Of a DNA stretch of 21,759 nt, positions 6,299 to 13,002 are shown one piece after another; the first letter of the stretch is position 1; every line of letters starts with the position of its first letter. Under the pieces are notes generated by a model. The model worked only from the letters and a program-made list of their open reading frames with translations, was not told the origin of the DNA and searched no databases. Both the position numbers and the translations under genes were made by a program. Source of the stretch: a virus. The stretch covers positions 1 through 21,759 of the IMG/VR virus record IMGVR_UViG_3300028569_000191, one strand, 5' to 3'.

Positions 6299-8149
6299 AT
6301 GTTTCTAATGACAAGAAGTGGACGCATTCTTGGAGACATTAATCAGCTTCGCCAAGCCGTAACAGAGTTTGGTTCTGATTTTATACGTGGAATTCGTCAA
6401 CAAGTACCTCAAGCACCAGGACAACTTCGTATTCCTTTTACTTCTCCTCGAGCACCCGGAGGAAAATTTCAATCTCCTTATGGTCCTCGTATATCTCCTG
6501 CTGATGTAGATGCACGACGTGCAATTCAGGAGAGGCAAAGCGTTGTGGATGTGATAAGAGACGATGAACTACGTAGAAACCTCCCTGTTAACCTTGGACC
6601 TTCCCGTAAAACACCAGGACAGCTTTCTATCCCTAGTAATCCTCCTCGCCCCCCTTCACCCGCACCCCAACAGCTTCCCAACATTGATCCGGGAACTTAC
6701 AAATCAATTCAAGATATTGCAAGGAGAGCATCTGATTATTATAAAACACCAATATCTGCAGAAGACTTAATGTCTCCTAGAGGACTTGGTATACTTGATG
6801 ATATCGAAGCCTCGATGGGAAGAGGACTTCCTTCCTCCCCCGGCGCCCTTATGAATAGAACACCGGGAGGAGCTCTAACAAGATCACCTGCTGGAGAGTT
6901 GACTGAGTATCAACGCAGCGCTTTTAGTCAAATGCCTGGAAGTAGTCCTAGAGGGTACTCAATGGATGACATTATAGATGTACCCGTAGCGGATTATCCA
7001 CGCAGGGCTCTCAATCCAGCATCCCAGACTGGTGCTAGAGGGTTCTCAACGGATGACTTTATAAAAGAATATCAAAATAGGGATTTCAGTCAAATGCCCG
7101 AGCCTTCTGCTAGAGGGTCTTTAATGGACGACGTTATAGGTTTACCCTCTGAAGTAAGAAATGTTGCCGGCGGTTTACGTACAGTCGATCTCCGGAAACC
7201 CATATTAAACATTCGACGCGCGGCTTCCAATCCAGCGACTGATGCTAGAGGGTATTCAGGGTATTCGACAGATGACTTTATAAAAGAATATCAACGTAGG
7301 GCTTTAAATCAAATGCCCGAGCCTTCTGCTAGAGGGTCTTTAATGGACGACGTTATAGGTTTACCCTCTGAAGTAAGAAATGTTGCCGGTGGTTTACGTA
7401 CAGTCGATCTTAGGAAACTTGCTGGTTTAGGTTTGCTGGGGACTCTTGTAGGGGGAGGATTAATTAGTCAAATGAATCGACCTTCCGGACCACAGGATAA
7501 TCTGGATCAAGAAGGAATAGGTGAACCTGCTCCACAAGGTACTCCACCTCCACCAGTGACTGTTCCACCCACTCCACCAGGGACTCTACCTCCCACCGGG
7601 AGAGCCGATGACCCTCTTATTGATTATGGAGACTCGACTCTACCCGGCCAGATAGGTGCAGGTACAGTTACAATTCGTCGTTACGGAGGGAGGGACGAAG
7701 CTTTAAATGCAGCACTTCAAAATGCTGGTTTACCTTCTGGAAGGACTAAACCCCAAGAGGATTTGCTTGCTTACTACCAGCAAAGAGAGGTTTATGCCGC
7801 CAATCAAGCAAATAAAAATAAAATAATGAGCGAACTAGCTAGTCTTGATCCAAGGTATTCTTCTCCGGACATTCAAGCGTGGGCAAACGCAAACCCTGAC
7901 TTAGCTTATGAGCTTATTAACAAAACAAAGAGGAGTCAAAGCTTAGTTAATCAGCAAATGCCTCAGAGAGAAAAGATAGCTACTCCTATAACTCAAATGG
8001 GTAGCGATACGAGCAAAAACGCTGTGGGCAACGCAAGAATGGCAGGAAGTTTATCAAGTTTGAATGATCAAGGCGCTTACGATTTGGAGAATGCAACGAC
8101 ACCTTACTACCCTATGGAAATTTCTAATCCCGGCGCTCTCTACAGGTAG
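6299..8149 (+). CDS. long repeat- and proline-rich protein, likely virion-associated
   Basis: 616 residues, ATG 6299 (a second ATG at 6308 is possible). Residues 1-240 are rich in R, P and S with no clear fold. A motif of type ARG-x-S-x-DD-x-I recurs about five times between residues about 215 and 345 (PRGYSMDDII, ARGFSTDDFI, ARGSLMDDVI, ARGYSGYSTDDFI, ARGSLMDDVI). Two near-identical copies (residues 251-300 and 324-373) come from a 219-base tandem duplication. A glycine-rich hydrophobic stretch (374-390, LAGLGLLGTLVGGGLIS) could insert in a membrane and is followed by a Pro/Thr linker (about 409-433). The C-terminus is helical and basic. This composition fits an internal or ejected virion protein; no family recognised. 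Confidence 0.65.
   Translation: MFLMTRSGRILGDINQLRQAVTEFGSDFIRGIRQQVPQAPGQLRIPFTSPRAPGGKFQSPYGPRISPADVDARRAIQERQSVVDVIRDDELRRNLPVNLGPSRKTPGQLSIPSNPPRPPSPAPQQLPNIDPGTYKSIQDIARRASDYYKTPISAEDLMSPRGLGILDDIEASMGRGLPSSPGALMNRTPGGALTRSPAGELTEYQRSAFSQMPGSSPRGYSMDDIIDVPVADYPRRALNPASQTGARGFSTDDFIKEYQNRDFSQMPEPSARGSLMDDVIGLPSEVRNVAGGLRTVDLRKPILNIRRAASNPATDARGYSGYSTDDFIKEYQRRALNQMPEPSARGSLMDDVIGLPSEVRNVAGGLRTVDLRKLAGLGLLGTLVGGGLISQMNRPSGPQDNLDQEGIGEPAPQGTPPPPVTVPPTPPGTLPPTGRADDPLIDYGDSTLPGQIGAGTVTIRRYGGRDEALNAALQNAGLPSGRTKPQEDLLAYYQQREVYAANQANKNKIMSELASLDPRYSSPDIQAWANANPDLAYELINKTKRSQSLVNQQMPQREKIATPITQMGSDTSKNAVGNARMAGSLSSLNDQGAYDLENATTPYYPMEISNPGALYR
7049..7198 (+). repeat. tandem duplication within the long protein gene, copy 1
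   Basis: First copy of a duplicated block with a period of 219 bases (73 codons); the second copy is at 7268-7417. The core 7090-7170 is identical in both copies, and the following 20 bases after one silent difference (C/T at 7171) are also identical. The phase is in frame, so the protein gains a repeat and not a frameshift. High nucleotide identity indicates a recent duplication. Confidence 0.9.
7268..7417 (+). repeat. tandem duplication within the long protein gene, copy 2
   Basis: Second copy of the 219-base-period duplication described for 7049-7198. It differs mainly at its left end (QRRALN in place of QNRDFS in the protein) and has one silent change near the right end. It runs directly into the glycine-rich hydrophobic stretch. 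Confidence 0.9.
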
Positions 8150-8153
8150 TCTA

Positions 8154-8537
8154 ATGTCGTTTTCATTCCCCTCTTTTGAAGTTGATTCTTCTTTTGCTTA
8201 CGGGACTCCCCTAAATTTTAATGAGGGGAATAATTTTACTCTTGAAAATCAACGTGTGTTCCCTTATCCAGGCCAAGATCCCCTTTCTAATAAGTATTCA
8301 GCCTTTGATTCTTTTAGTTCAGACTTTTACGGGGGCGTAAAAGACCCCTATACCTCTTTTGACCCTTATGGTTCAATAAGAAGTCTTCTTTCTTCGTCTA
8401 AAAAGTCGCCCGAGAGCTCGATGCGCATGGCAGGACAAAATCCTGAAATGCTTAGTACTTTTGGCCCCCAAGAATTTGCTTCTTTAGTTGCTCCTTTAGT
8501 CAAAACTCGTCCTATTCTCCCTGGTTTATATACTTAA
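8154..8537 (+). CDS. small hypothetical protein downstream of the long repeat protein
   Basis: 127 residues from ATG 8154, four bases after the preceding stop, so probably translationally coupled. A longer reading of this frame from 8064 lies inside the previous gene and is unlikely. The sequence is rich in F, S, P, Y and G (FSFPSFEVDSSFAYGTPLNF) with no lysine-rich or membrane segments, and ends with VAPLVKTRPILPGLYT. It shares the low-complexity flavour of the upstream 616-residue protein and may be its virion partner. No family recognised. Confidence 0.65.
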   Translation: MSFSFPSFEVDSSFAYGTPLNFNEGNNFTLENQRVFPYPGQDPLSNKYSAFDSFSSDFYGGVKDPYTSFDPYGSIRSLLSSSKKSPESSMRMAGQNPEMLSTFGPQEFASLVAPLVKTRPILPGLYT

Positions 8538-8586
8538 ATAGATTTAAAGAATTTAGTTACTGTAAATAAATCTATTTAATTTTTTT
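8536..8586 (+). terminator. AT-rich intrinsic terminator candidate
   Basis: An 11-bp perfect inverted repeat AAATAGATTTA (8536-8546) / TAAATCTATTT (8567-8577) with a 20-base loop is followed by AA and seven T. It begins at the stop codon of the gene ending at 8537. The stem is AT-only apart from one G-C pair, so termination may be weak. Confidence 0.55.
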
Positions 8587-8643
8587 ACCGAGGTTTTTAC
8601 AAGTAAACCCAGTCTGTACTAGACTTGTTTCAGTTCAACTGCA

Positions 8644-8676
8644 AACTAACACTCTAAGAGTGTTTAGTTAAGGAGG
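8644..8676 (+). promoter_or_regulatory. hairpin directly before a strong RBS
   Basis: Inverted repeat AACTA-ACACTCT (8644-8655) / AGAGTGT-T-TAGTT (8657-8669), 12 pairs with one bulged base, ends one base before AGGAGG (8671-8676). The TTG start follows at 8682. A hairpin this close to the ribosome-binding site could stabilise the mRNA 5' end or control translation of the virion gene 8682-9236. The function is inference; the pairing is seen in the sequence. Confidence 0.5.
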
Positions 8677-8681
8677 AAAAC

Positions 8682-9236
8682 TTGGCTAGCACCAGCACAA
8701 ACAAGCAACCTTGCTTAATAGATCGCCCTTTTTTACGTGGAGCACGGATTACTAGTGCTACGGGAACAGCCAATCCGATAAATCCAAATTTAACGGATTT
8801 AATACAGCTTGTCCGTGTAGGGGACCTTCCTTCAGAAGATGCCGCACTAGTGGAAGATATTACAGTTGTCAGTAACGAAGATTACCCAGATATAAGTGGG
8901 ATTCGTACATGTGACATCGGTCTATATGTTTATGCACCTAACCAAGCTGCTCCTTCGACTTCAGCCGGGCTAATGGTTGGCCGGGTAGAAGTAGGCTTAA
9001 GCGGTAGTACTTTTGGATACCCTCAACAAATTCAACTATTTGCCGTCAATGCTCCTGTTCCCGCTGTGGGAGATACAGGTTTAACAACCCCCATTCAAAT
9101 AGGCAAAGGGGAGGGACTTTACCTAGAAAAAGGTTATATTCTTTGCGCAGGTTATTTAGGCAATGGTCCTTCTGCAATTAGTGGAGGTTTGAGTCCTTCC
9201 GGTATAACAATATGGGCACAAGGAGGTTTTTATTGA
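8682..9236 (+). CDS. virion structural protein, unknown family
   Basis: 184 residues, TTG 8682 with an excellent AGGAGG five bases upstream (8671-8676). The protein is beta-rich and G/P/S/T-rich with few charges: DISGIRTCDIGLYVYAPNQA, then MVGRVEVGLSG and an end reading GITIWAQGGFY. There is no signal peptide or membrane helix. Such strong translation signals, a preceding hairpin and the location before a second virion gene (three bases between stop and next ATG) fit an abundant particle protein, for example a tail or decoration subunit. I do not recognise the family. Confidence 0.68.
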   Translation: MASTSTNKQPCLIDRPFLRGARITSATGTANPINPNLTDLIQLVRVGDLPSEDAALVEDITVVSNEDYPDISGIRTCDIGLYVYAPNQAAPSTSAGLMVGRVEVGLSGSTFGYPQQIQLFAVNAPVPAVGDTGLTTPIQIGKGEGLYLEKGYILCAGYLGNGPSAISGGLSPSGITIWAQGGFY

Positions 9237-9239
9237 TCA

Positions 9240-10778
9240 ATGGCCCGCAAAAAGGGTTCGGATGATTTTTCTTTTAAAGGTCAGAGACCGATAGAGTCCT
9301 TTAAACCTCTCTCACACGTTGTTGGTTCTGATAACAAAAATCAACTTATAAATTCCTTACCTTTTAAACGTCGTTTTCGACCTGCGGTTAATACAAAAGA
9401 TTTTAGTGTTTTAAGTGATTACAATTACGCTTCTCTGTGGGTGCGTTGGAGAAGAGGCTATGAGCTTAGTATGTACACACAGGGAGCCTATAGTGGTTTA
9501 GTTTATTCCTCATTTAAGTATTACGTTTCAGGTACAGCTGGAGTTGGAGGGTATATTCCCGGTATATTTTTTGTGTATCCGACTAAACGTGCCGACACAC
9601 GGATGCATATTGTAGGCATTCGTCCACGAGACACATTTAACTTTCTCGACTTTGGTATCTCAATTCAATCTGTAACTCAATACAACGACACAACTTATGC
9701 TGTTGTACTGAGTCAAAGGTTTGGTTCTCCTATTTCGTATTTTACAGGAGAAGTGCTTTCTAATAGATTTAACTCCGATGGTACCGCAAAAACCTACGGT
9801 TATAACAACTACACAGTTGTCGCTGTGGGTCTTAACGGTGTAGTCACCCCGCCGAGTATTAATCCTGACTTTAACACTTTATTTTTATCTGTTGCTGAGA
9901 ACCAGAGTTGGTCTGTAGTCAATAGTAATACCATTGTTGTTCCTGCAACTGGGCCTCCTTTAGTAGGAGAGTTTCTAACAACAGAAATTCGAGTTCAGTG
10001 CTCATGTCAAGATTTTCTAAACAGGGAAGGTTTTAACTTCTATAACTTATCCCTTAAGCAACGTTATCCTTACACCAAAGTTCAAAACATAGACCCTGGT
10101 TATTTTGATGCGGGTCCCAACGCTCCTACACGTTTATCTACTTCTAGTGATTATCCAGGTTACGTCCGAACCTTTGGTTTTATTTATTTAAATGAAATTT
10201 ATACAGTGCCTACTTACTCAGACACAGCTCTCTACTCAGATCCATTTTTATTTTATTATCAACCTAAATGGTGTAAGCATATCTACGCTGCGTTTTGGGA
10301 TATGCAACGTAAGTTTAATTTGTCTGATGTTACTTCTTATCGTTTACCTCAACCAAACGATGAGCCTATGAATGAATATTATCGTGAAAATTTTGAAGTC
10401 GATTTAAAAAAACAAATAAGTTTTTTAAAGAGAGACGAAGATTTTATTTGGTGGCAGAGATACAGCCCTTCTCTTAGTGGTCTACCTAAACATCTCTTAT
10501 ATTCTGATAAGTATAATATGATCGCTAAAACATTAAATTTTGGTCAGATTGATGACATAACTGAGTTACAGGATACAAACTTTCAGTTGTTCACTATTGA
10601 CCAATTTAATCCCTTAGACCCTGCAAGTTTGCCGCAAGACGTCTACGACGGTGGTACTTACGCTAACGGTGTTACTGTTACAAGCTCAACCAACGTTTTA
10701 GATGGGGGTCAGTATACTAACGGTGGATTAGTTCCCCCCAGCTATCCTCCGACATTTATAAACGGAGGTACTTACTAA
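9240..10778 (+). CDS. large virion/tail protein with a SWIM-like split zinc motif
   Basis: 512 residues, ATG 9240, coupled to the preceding gene (AGGAGG at 9221-9226). The beta-rich first half has many Y, F and G (residues 60-240). A metal-site pattern follows: VQCSCQDF with C254 and C256, and WCKHIYAAFW with C345 and H347. CxC…CxH with D-F after the first pair and K-H-I in the second resembles the SWIM zinc finger, but about 88 residues separate the halves, where SWIM fingers have far fewer. A helical section follows (RKFNLSDV to WWQRYSPSL, about 357-420), and the C-terminus has repeats of the type DGGTYANG / DGGQYTNGG / NGGTY (about 470-512). Probably tail or baseplate; the role is inferred from neighbours. 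Confidence 0.7.
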   Translation: MARKKGSDDFSFKGQRPIESFKPLSHVVGSDNKNQLINSLPFKRRFRPAVNTKDFSVLSDYNYASLWVRWRRGYELSMYTQGAYSGLVYSSFKYYVSGTAGVGGYIPGIFFVYPTKRADTRMHIVGIRPRDTFNFLDFGISIQSVTQYNDTTYAVVLSQRFGSPISYFTGEVLSNRFNSDGTAKTYGYNNYTVVAVGLNGVVTPPSINPDFNTLFLSVAENQSWSVVNSNTIVVPATGPPLVGEFLTTEIRVQCSCQDFLNREGFNFYNLSLKQRYPYTKVQNIDPGYFDAGPNAPTRLSTSSDYPGYVRTFGFIYLNEIYTVPTYSDTALYSDPFLFYYQPKWCKHIYAAFWDMQRKFNLSDVTSYRLPQPNDEPMNEYYRENFEVDLKKQISFLKRDEDFIWWQRYSPSLSGLPKHLLYSDKYNMIAKTLNFGQIDDITELQDTNFQLFTIDQFNPLDPASLPQDVYDGGTYANGVTVTSSTNVLDGGQYTNGGLVPPSYPPTFINGGTY

Positions 10779-10779
10779 A

Positions 10780-11358
10780 ATGACTTCAACGCCGGTTACC
10801 CTGCTTCAAAAAAGATCTGGTAATGCATCCGATCGCCCCAGTGGAATCACTCTTGTCAATGGCGAGCTTGCATTAACTTTTGGCGCTGCTGATCCGGGAG
10901 TTTATTTTGAGGACTCAGCCGGCAATATAGTTAAAGTAGGACCTAATTCTTTTGGAACGATTGCCCCAAACGCTGTACCTGTAGGTATAGCCGGAAACTC
11001 CGCTGGGGAGCTGTGGACAGACTCCAACGGGGGGAATTATTTTTTAAAAGTATGGACAGGGTCAGCTTGGCAAAAAGTATATGCTGGCTTTGCTGATTCT
11101 GCTACAAGCGCTACTACTGCAACGACTGCAGGGACCGCCACTAATGCTCTTTCTGCCTTAGTTGCTTCGGGTTCTCTGGTTGCTTCGGGTTCAATTATTT
11201 CTTCAGGCGTGGTTGCCGGGTGTTCAATAGTCTTAAGCGGACTACCTCCGGTCGGCACAAGTATCTCAGGGTCTTTGGTGTATCAGGTCCAAAGCTCAGG
11301 CACCACCCCCAGTGGTCTCTTTGTTCGCGTCCTTACCGGGTGGGCTTACACAGGCTAA
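10780..11358 (+). CDS. tail fibre protein
   Basis: 192 residues, ATG 10780, one base after the previous stop; GGAGG at 10764-10768 is a little far. Residues about 12-55 carry the cyanophage fibre N-terminal pattern: RSGNASDRPS, NGELALTF, DPGVYFEDSAGNIVKVGP. An ELWTDSNGG…LKVWTGSAWQKV unit (about 76-100) matches the GxLWxD module repeated in the fibre protein at 19468. An alanine/threonine/serine-rich segment with repeated ASGS (105-150) follows, and the end is GLFVRVLTGWAYTG. It probably forms part of the distal, host-contacting structure. Its stop overlaps the stop of the convergent Dps-like gene by three to four bases. Confidence 0.78.
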   Translation: MTSTPVTLLQKRSGNASDRPSGITLVNGELALTFGAADPGVYFEDSAGNIVKVGPNSFGTIAPNAVPVGIAGNSAGELWTDSNGGNYFLKVWTGSAWQKVYAGFADSATSATTATTAGTATNALSALVASGSLVASGSIISSGVVAGCSIVLSGLPPVGTSISGSLVYQVQSSGTTPSGLFVRVLTGWAYTG

Positions 11359-11891
11359 CAACGCAACGTGGCCTTTAAAAACCAAGCAGATTTAAATGAG
11401 TCTCCTATGTATTCGGCAAGGTAGTTTTCAACATCAGGAGCGTCTACTTCTTTTGCCACGTGTAAAACTTCTTTAGCTGTCATTCCCCCGTTATCTAGGT
11501 TATTTAAATAAGTCGTGAGCATATCCCGCATTTCGTATGTTTTTACGTTTTTAAAGTTCTTACAACATTGCTGTAAGCCTTTTGCACACATAGGCATAAA
11601 ATAGTCTAAAGATCTCACAAGCTCAGAGAGAGAGTCAAACTGCTTTATGTGAAGTTCGTACTGATCCTTTAGGAACTCATGGATTGAGAGAAAAAGAGGA
11701 CCCTCTACATTTAAGTGAATTAAGTGAGACTGGATGTACATCTGGTGTGTGTACGAAGCCAAACCAATCAGCTTTGAGGAGAGCTCTTCCACTGTTGGTT
11801 TTGGTTCGACTTCGGACTCTTGTTGAACTATTAACTCAACATTCTCCATTAGAGGGGTTGTGTTTTCCATGAAAGAGTCCGAATAAGTCAT
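11355..11891 (-). CDS. Dps-like ferritin-fold protein
   Basis: 178 residues from ATG 11891, which follows the upstream stop as TGATATG. A GTG at 11933 would add 14 residues and overlap the upstream gene by 41 bases. The block YTHQMYIQSHLIHLNVEGP to FLSIHEFLKDQYE matches the Dps family. Counting from the GTG start, the ferroxidase ligands align with E. coli Dps H51/H63/D78/E82 as H73, H85, D100 and E104; the D67 equivalent is lysine with an aspartate next to it. The C-terminus (NYLAEYIGDSFKSAWFLKATL) also fits Dps. These proteins oxidise and store iron, and some bind DNA. Four or more cysteines (MCAKGLQQCC) are unusual. It is the second gene of a minus-strand pair behind an HTH gene. Confidence 0.8.
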   Translation of the reverse strand: MTYSDSFMENTTPLMENVELIVQQESEVEPKPTVEELSSKLIGLASYTHQMYIQSHLIHLNVEGPLFLSIHEFLKDQYELHIKQFDSLSELVRSLDYFMPMCAKGLQQCCKNFKNVKTYEMRDMLTTYLNNLDNGGMTAKEVLHVAKEVDAPDVENYLAEYIGDSFKSAWFLKATLRC

Positions 11892-11892
11892 A

Positions 11893-12165
11893 TCAAAAAA
11901 CGCAAGCTTCAGCGCTGGCTGGTTCAGTTTCACTCTCCACTGTAGCTGACGCAGCTGAAGTGCGAAGATACTCTTCGAGTGCAGCTCGATTTACACGGAA
12001 CAAAGATTTTGCTCCATTAGGCTGCAGATTTATGTAGACAAACTTAGGCCAGCCACCGGGCTGACTAGCTTCGGATAAAGCAATCCTTTTGCGTACAAAA
12101 CCAGAACTGCAGTTTAAAAGTTCGGCGGTTTCCGCAATCGTAAGAAGGGGTTTGCTTTCCGACAT
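11893..12165 (-). CDS. excisionase/MerR-type helix-turn-helix protein
   Basis: 90 residues, ATG 12165. Residues about 7-33 (LLTIAETAELLNCSSGFVRKRI) form the HTH_17 'excisionase-like' helix-turn-helix, followed by a wing-like segment (FVYINLQPNGAKSLFRVNRAALEEYL) and a low-complexity Ala/Ser/Glu tail. Such small proteins act as excisionases or as transcription regulators. No integrase is seen, so a regulatory role is more likely here. It shares its transcript with the Dps-like gene and has a palindrome that reaches into its own start codon and another over its candidate promoter, suggesting self-control. Confidence 0.75.
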   Translation of the reverse strand: MSESKPLLTIAETAELLNCSSGFVRKRIALSEASQPGGWPKFVYINLQPNGAKSLFRVNRAALEEYLRTSAASATVESETEPASAEACVF

Positions 12166-12176
12166 TGTGTATGCAA
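12165..12176. promoter_or_regulatory. operator-like palindrome at the HTH start codon
   Basis: TTGTGTATGCAA, an imperfect palindrome (idealised TTGyGTACrCAA) that touches the ATG of the minus-strand HTH gene. It differs at one base of 12 from a second copy at 12211-12222. It is a candidate binding site for the adjacent HTH protein. Confidence 0.5.
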
Positions 12177-12194
12177 GAGAAAAGTTACGGCTTT

Positions 12195-12222
12195 ATATTA
12201 CATACGTTTCTTGTGTACGCAA
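12195..12222 (-). promoter_or_regulatory. sigma70-like promoter with overlapping operator-like palindrome
   Basis: Reading leftward: TTGCGT (12222-12217), 16-base spacer, TAATAT (12200-12195), about 30 bases before the HTH start. The -35 hexamer lies inside the palindrome TTGTGTACGCAA (12211-12222), so a repressor bound there would block the promoter of the HTH/Dps pair. A related half-site ATGCGTAA is at 12235-12242. Confidence 0.5.
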
Positions 12223-12275
12223 CAAGAGCTGTTCATGCGTAATAATTTTTTTACTATTTGAATGGTAGTATTAAA

Positions 12276-12539
12276 ATGAAACTCGAGACGCACATGATCC
12301 GCTTAGCAGGTGAAGTTTTTAAAAGTTATAACAAGCCAAAAACTGATGTGCAAGGAGGAAAACAGTTCGCTGTGGCGGCTAAAGAGGATGGTAACGTACG
12401 TTTAGTTCGCTTTGGGGACGCAAATATGGAAAATAAGAGTGATGATCCGGAACGCAGAAAGAACTTCAGAGCACGTCATAACTGTGATGAACCTAAGAGC
12501 AAACTAACAGCAGGGTACTGGTCCTGCCGCGCTTGGTGA
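12276..12539 (+). CDS. conserved small phage protein (RFGD…FRARH-C…YWSC motif)
   Basis: 87 residues from ATG 12276; a TTG at 12258 would add six. The pattern VRLVRFGDANM, then ERRKNFRARHNCDEPKSK and YWSCRAW is a recurrent phage block, seen as a stand-alone protein or as an extension of head-maturation proteases in other phages (from memory, not checked). The paired cysteines (HNC…WSC) and conserved tryptophans suggest a compact, possibly metal-binding fold. It is transcribed away from the HTH/Dps pair from a shared intergenic region, so the same operator sites could affect it. The biochemical function is unknown. Confidence 0.7.
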   Translation: MKLETHMIRLAGEVFKSYNKPKTDVQGGKQFAVAAKEDGNVRLVRFGDANMENKSDDPERRKNFRARHNCDEPKSKLTAGYWSCRAW

Positions 12540-12693
12540 TCTTTTTTTAGTAAAATTTACTTTTTTCAAAAGCTAAAAAAATATATGGTGTATATGTAAA
12601 AAGTTAGTGTTAGTCTATGTGCTTAGAGAGATTGCTTAACAAAAAATAAAAGCCTCTGAATTAACGAAAATTTTAGCTAGAGCTAGACTTTAA

Positions 12694-12963
12694 ATGTACC
12701 GCGATCTCGCCATGGACTCTCGCAAGTCAGAAGACGCCATAAATGTGTCTTGCGGGCTCACGCTTGAAGACGAGTTCGTTTTGACTCGGATAAGAACTAA
12801 AGCTTACGCTTTAAAAAACGCAGAAAGAGATCAGTATATGTGGGAAATGGTGTATAAACTAATTCTTAGAGAACGTGCTTTTAAGGCTGTGATGGACAGA
12901 GTTGGCATAGCTGTTGAAGCAGGTGTCGATTTGTTTGATGAGTTGGATCAAACAGAAAATTAG
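12694..12963 (+). CDS. NblA-like phycobilisome degradation protein
   Basis: 89 residues from ATG 12694 (ATG 12712 also possible). Residues about 22-72 align without gaps to cyanobacterial NblA as I remember it: LTLEDEFVL matches 'LT.EQ.F.L', and MVYKLILRERAFKAVM matches 'M.Y..MMVREAMYQ.FL', with the RE pair in register. NblA is a small helical adaptor that brings phycobilisomes to the Clp protease; phage copies are known from freshwater cyanophages such as Ma-LMM01 and from an uncultured marine cyanophage. Here there is a longer N-terminus and an acidic tail (VDLFDELDQTEN) absent from typical 60-residue NblA. No Shine-Dalgarno is clear. Moderately sure; it could be another helical cyanophage protein. 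Confidence 0.55.
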   Translation: MYRDLAMDSRKSEDAINVSCGLTLEDEFVLTRIRTKAYALKNAERDQYMWEMVYKLILRERAFKAVMDRVGIAVEAGVDLFDELDQTEN

Positions 12964-13002
12964 TCTTTTATTCCTATACTTAGTAAAGAATTTAAAAAAA
13001 AT

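Noticed and set aside
12540-12693. Terminator at AGTAAAATTTACT with flanking T/A runs
   Set aside because: The stem is AT-only and the loop too short for a good terminator; the symmetry can come from AT-rich composition.
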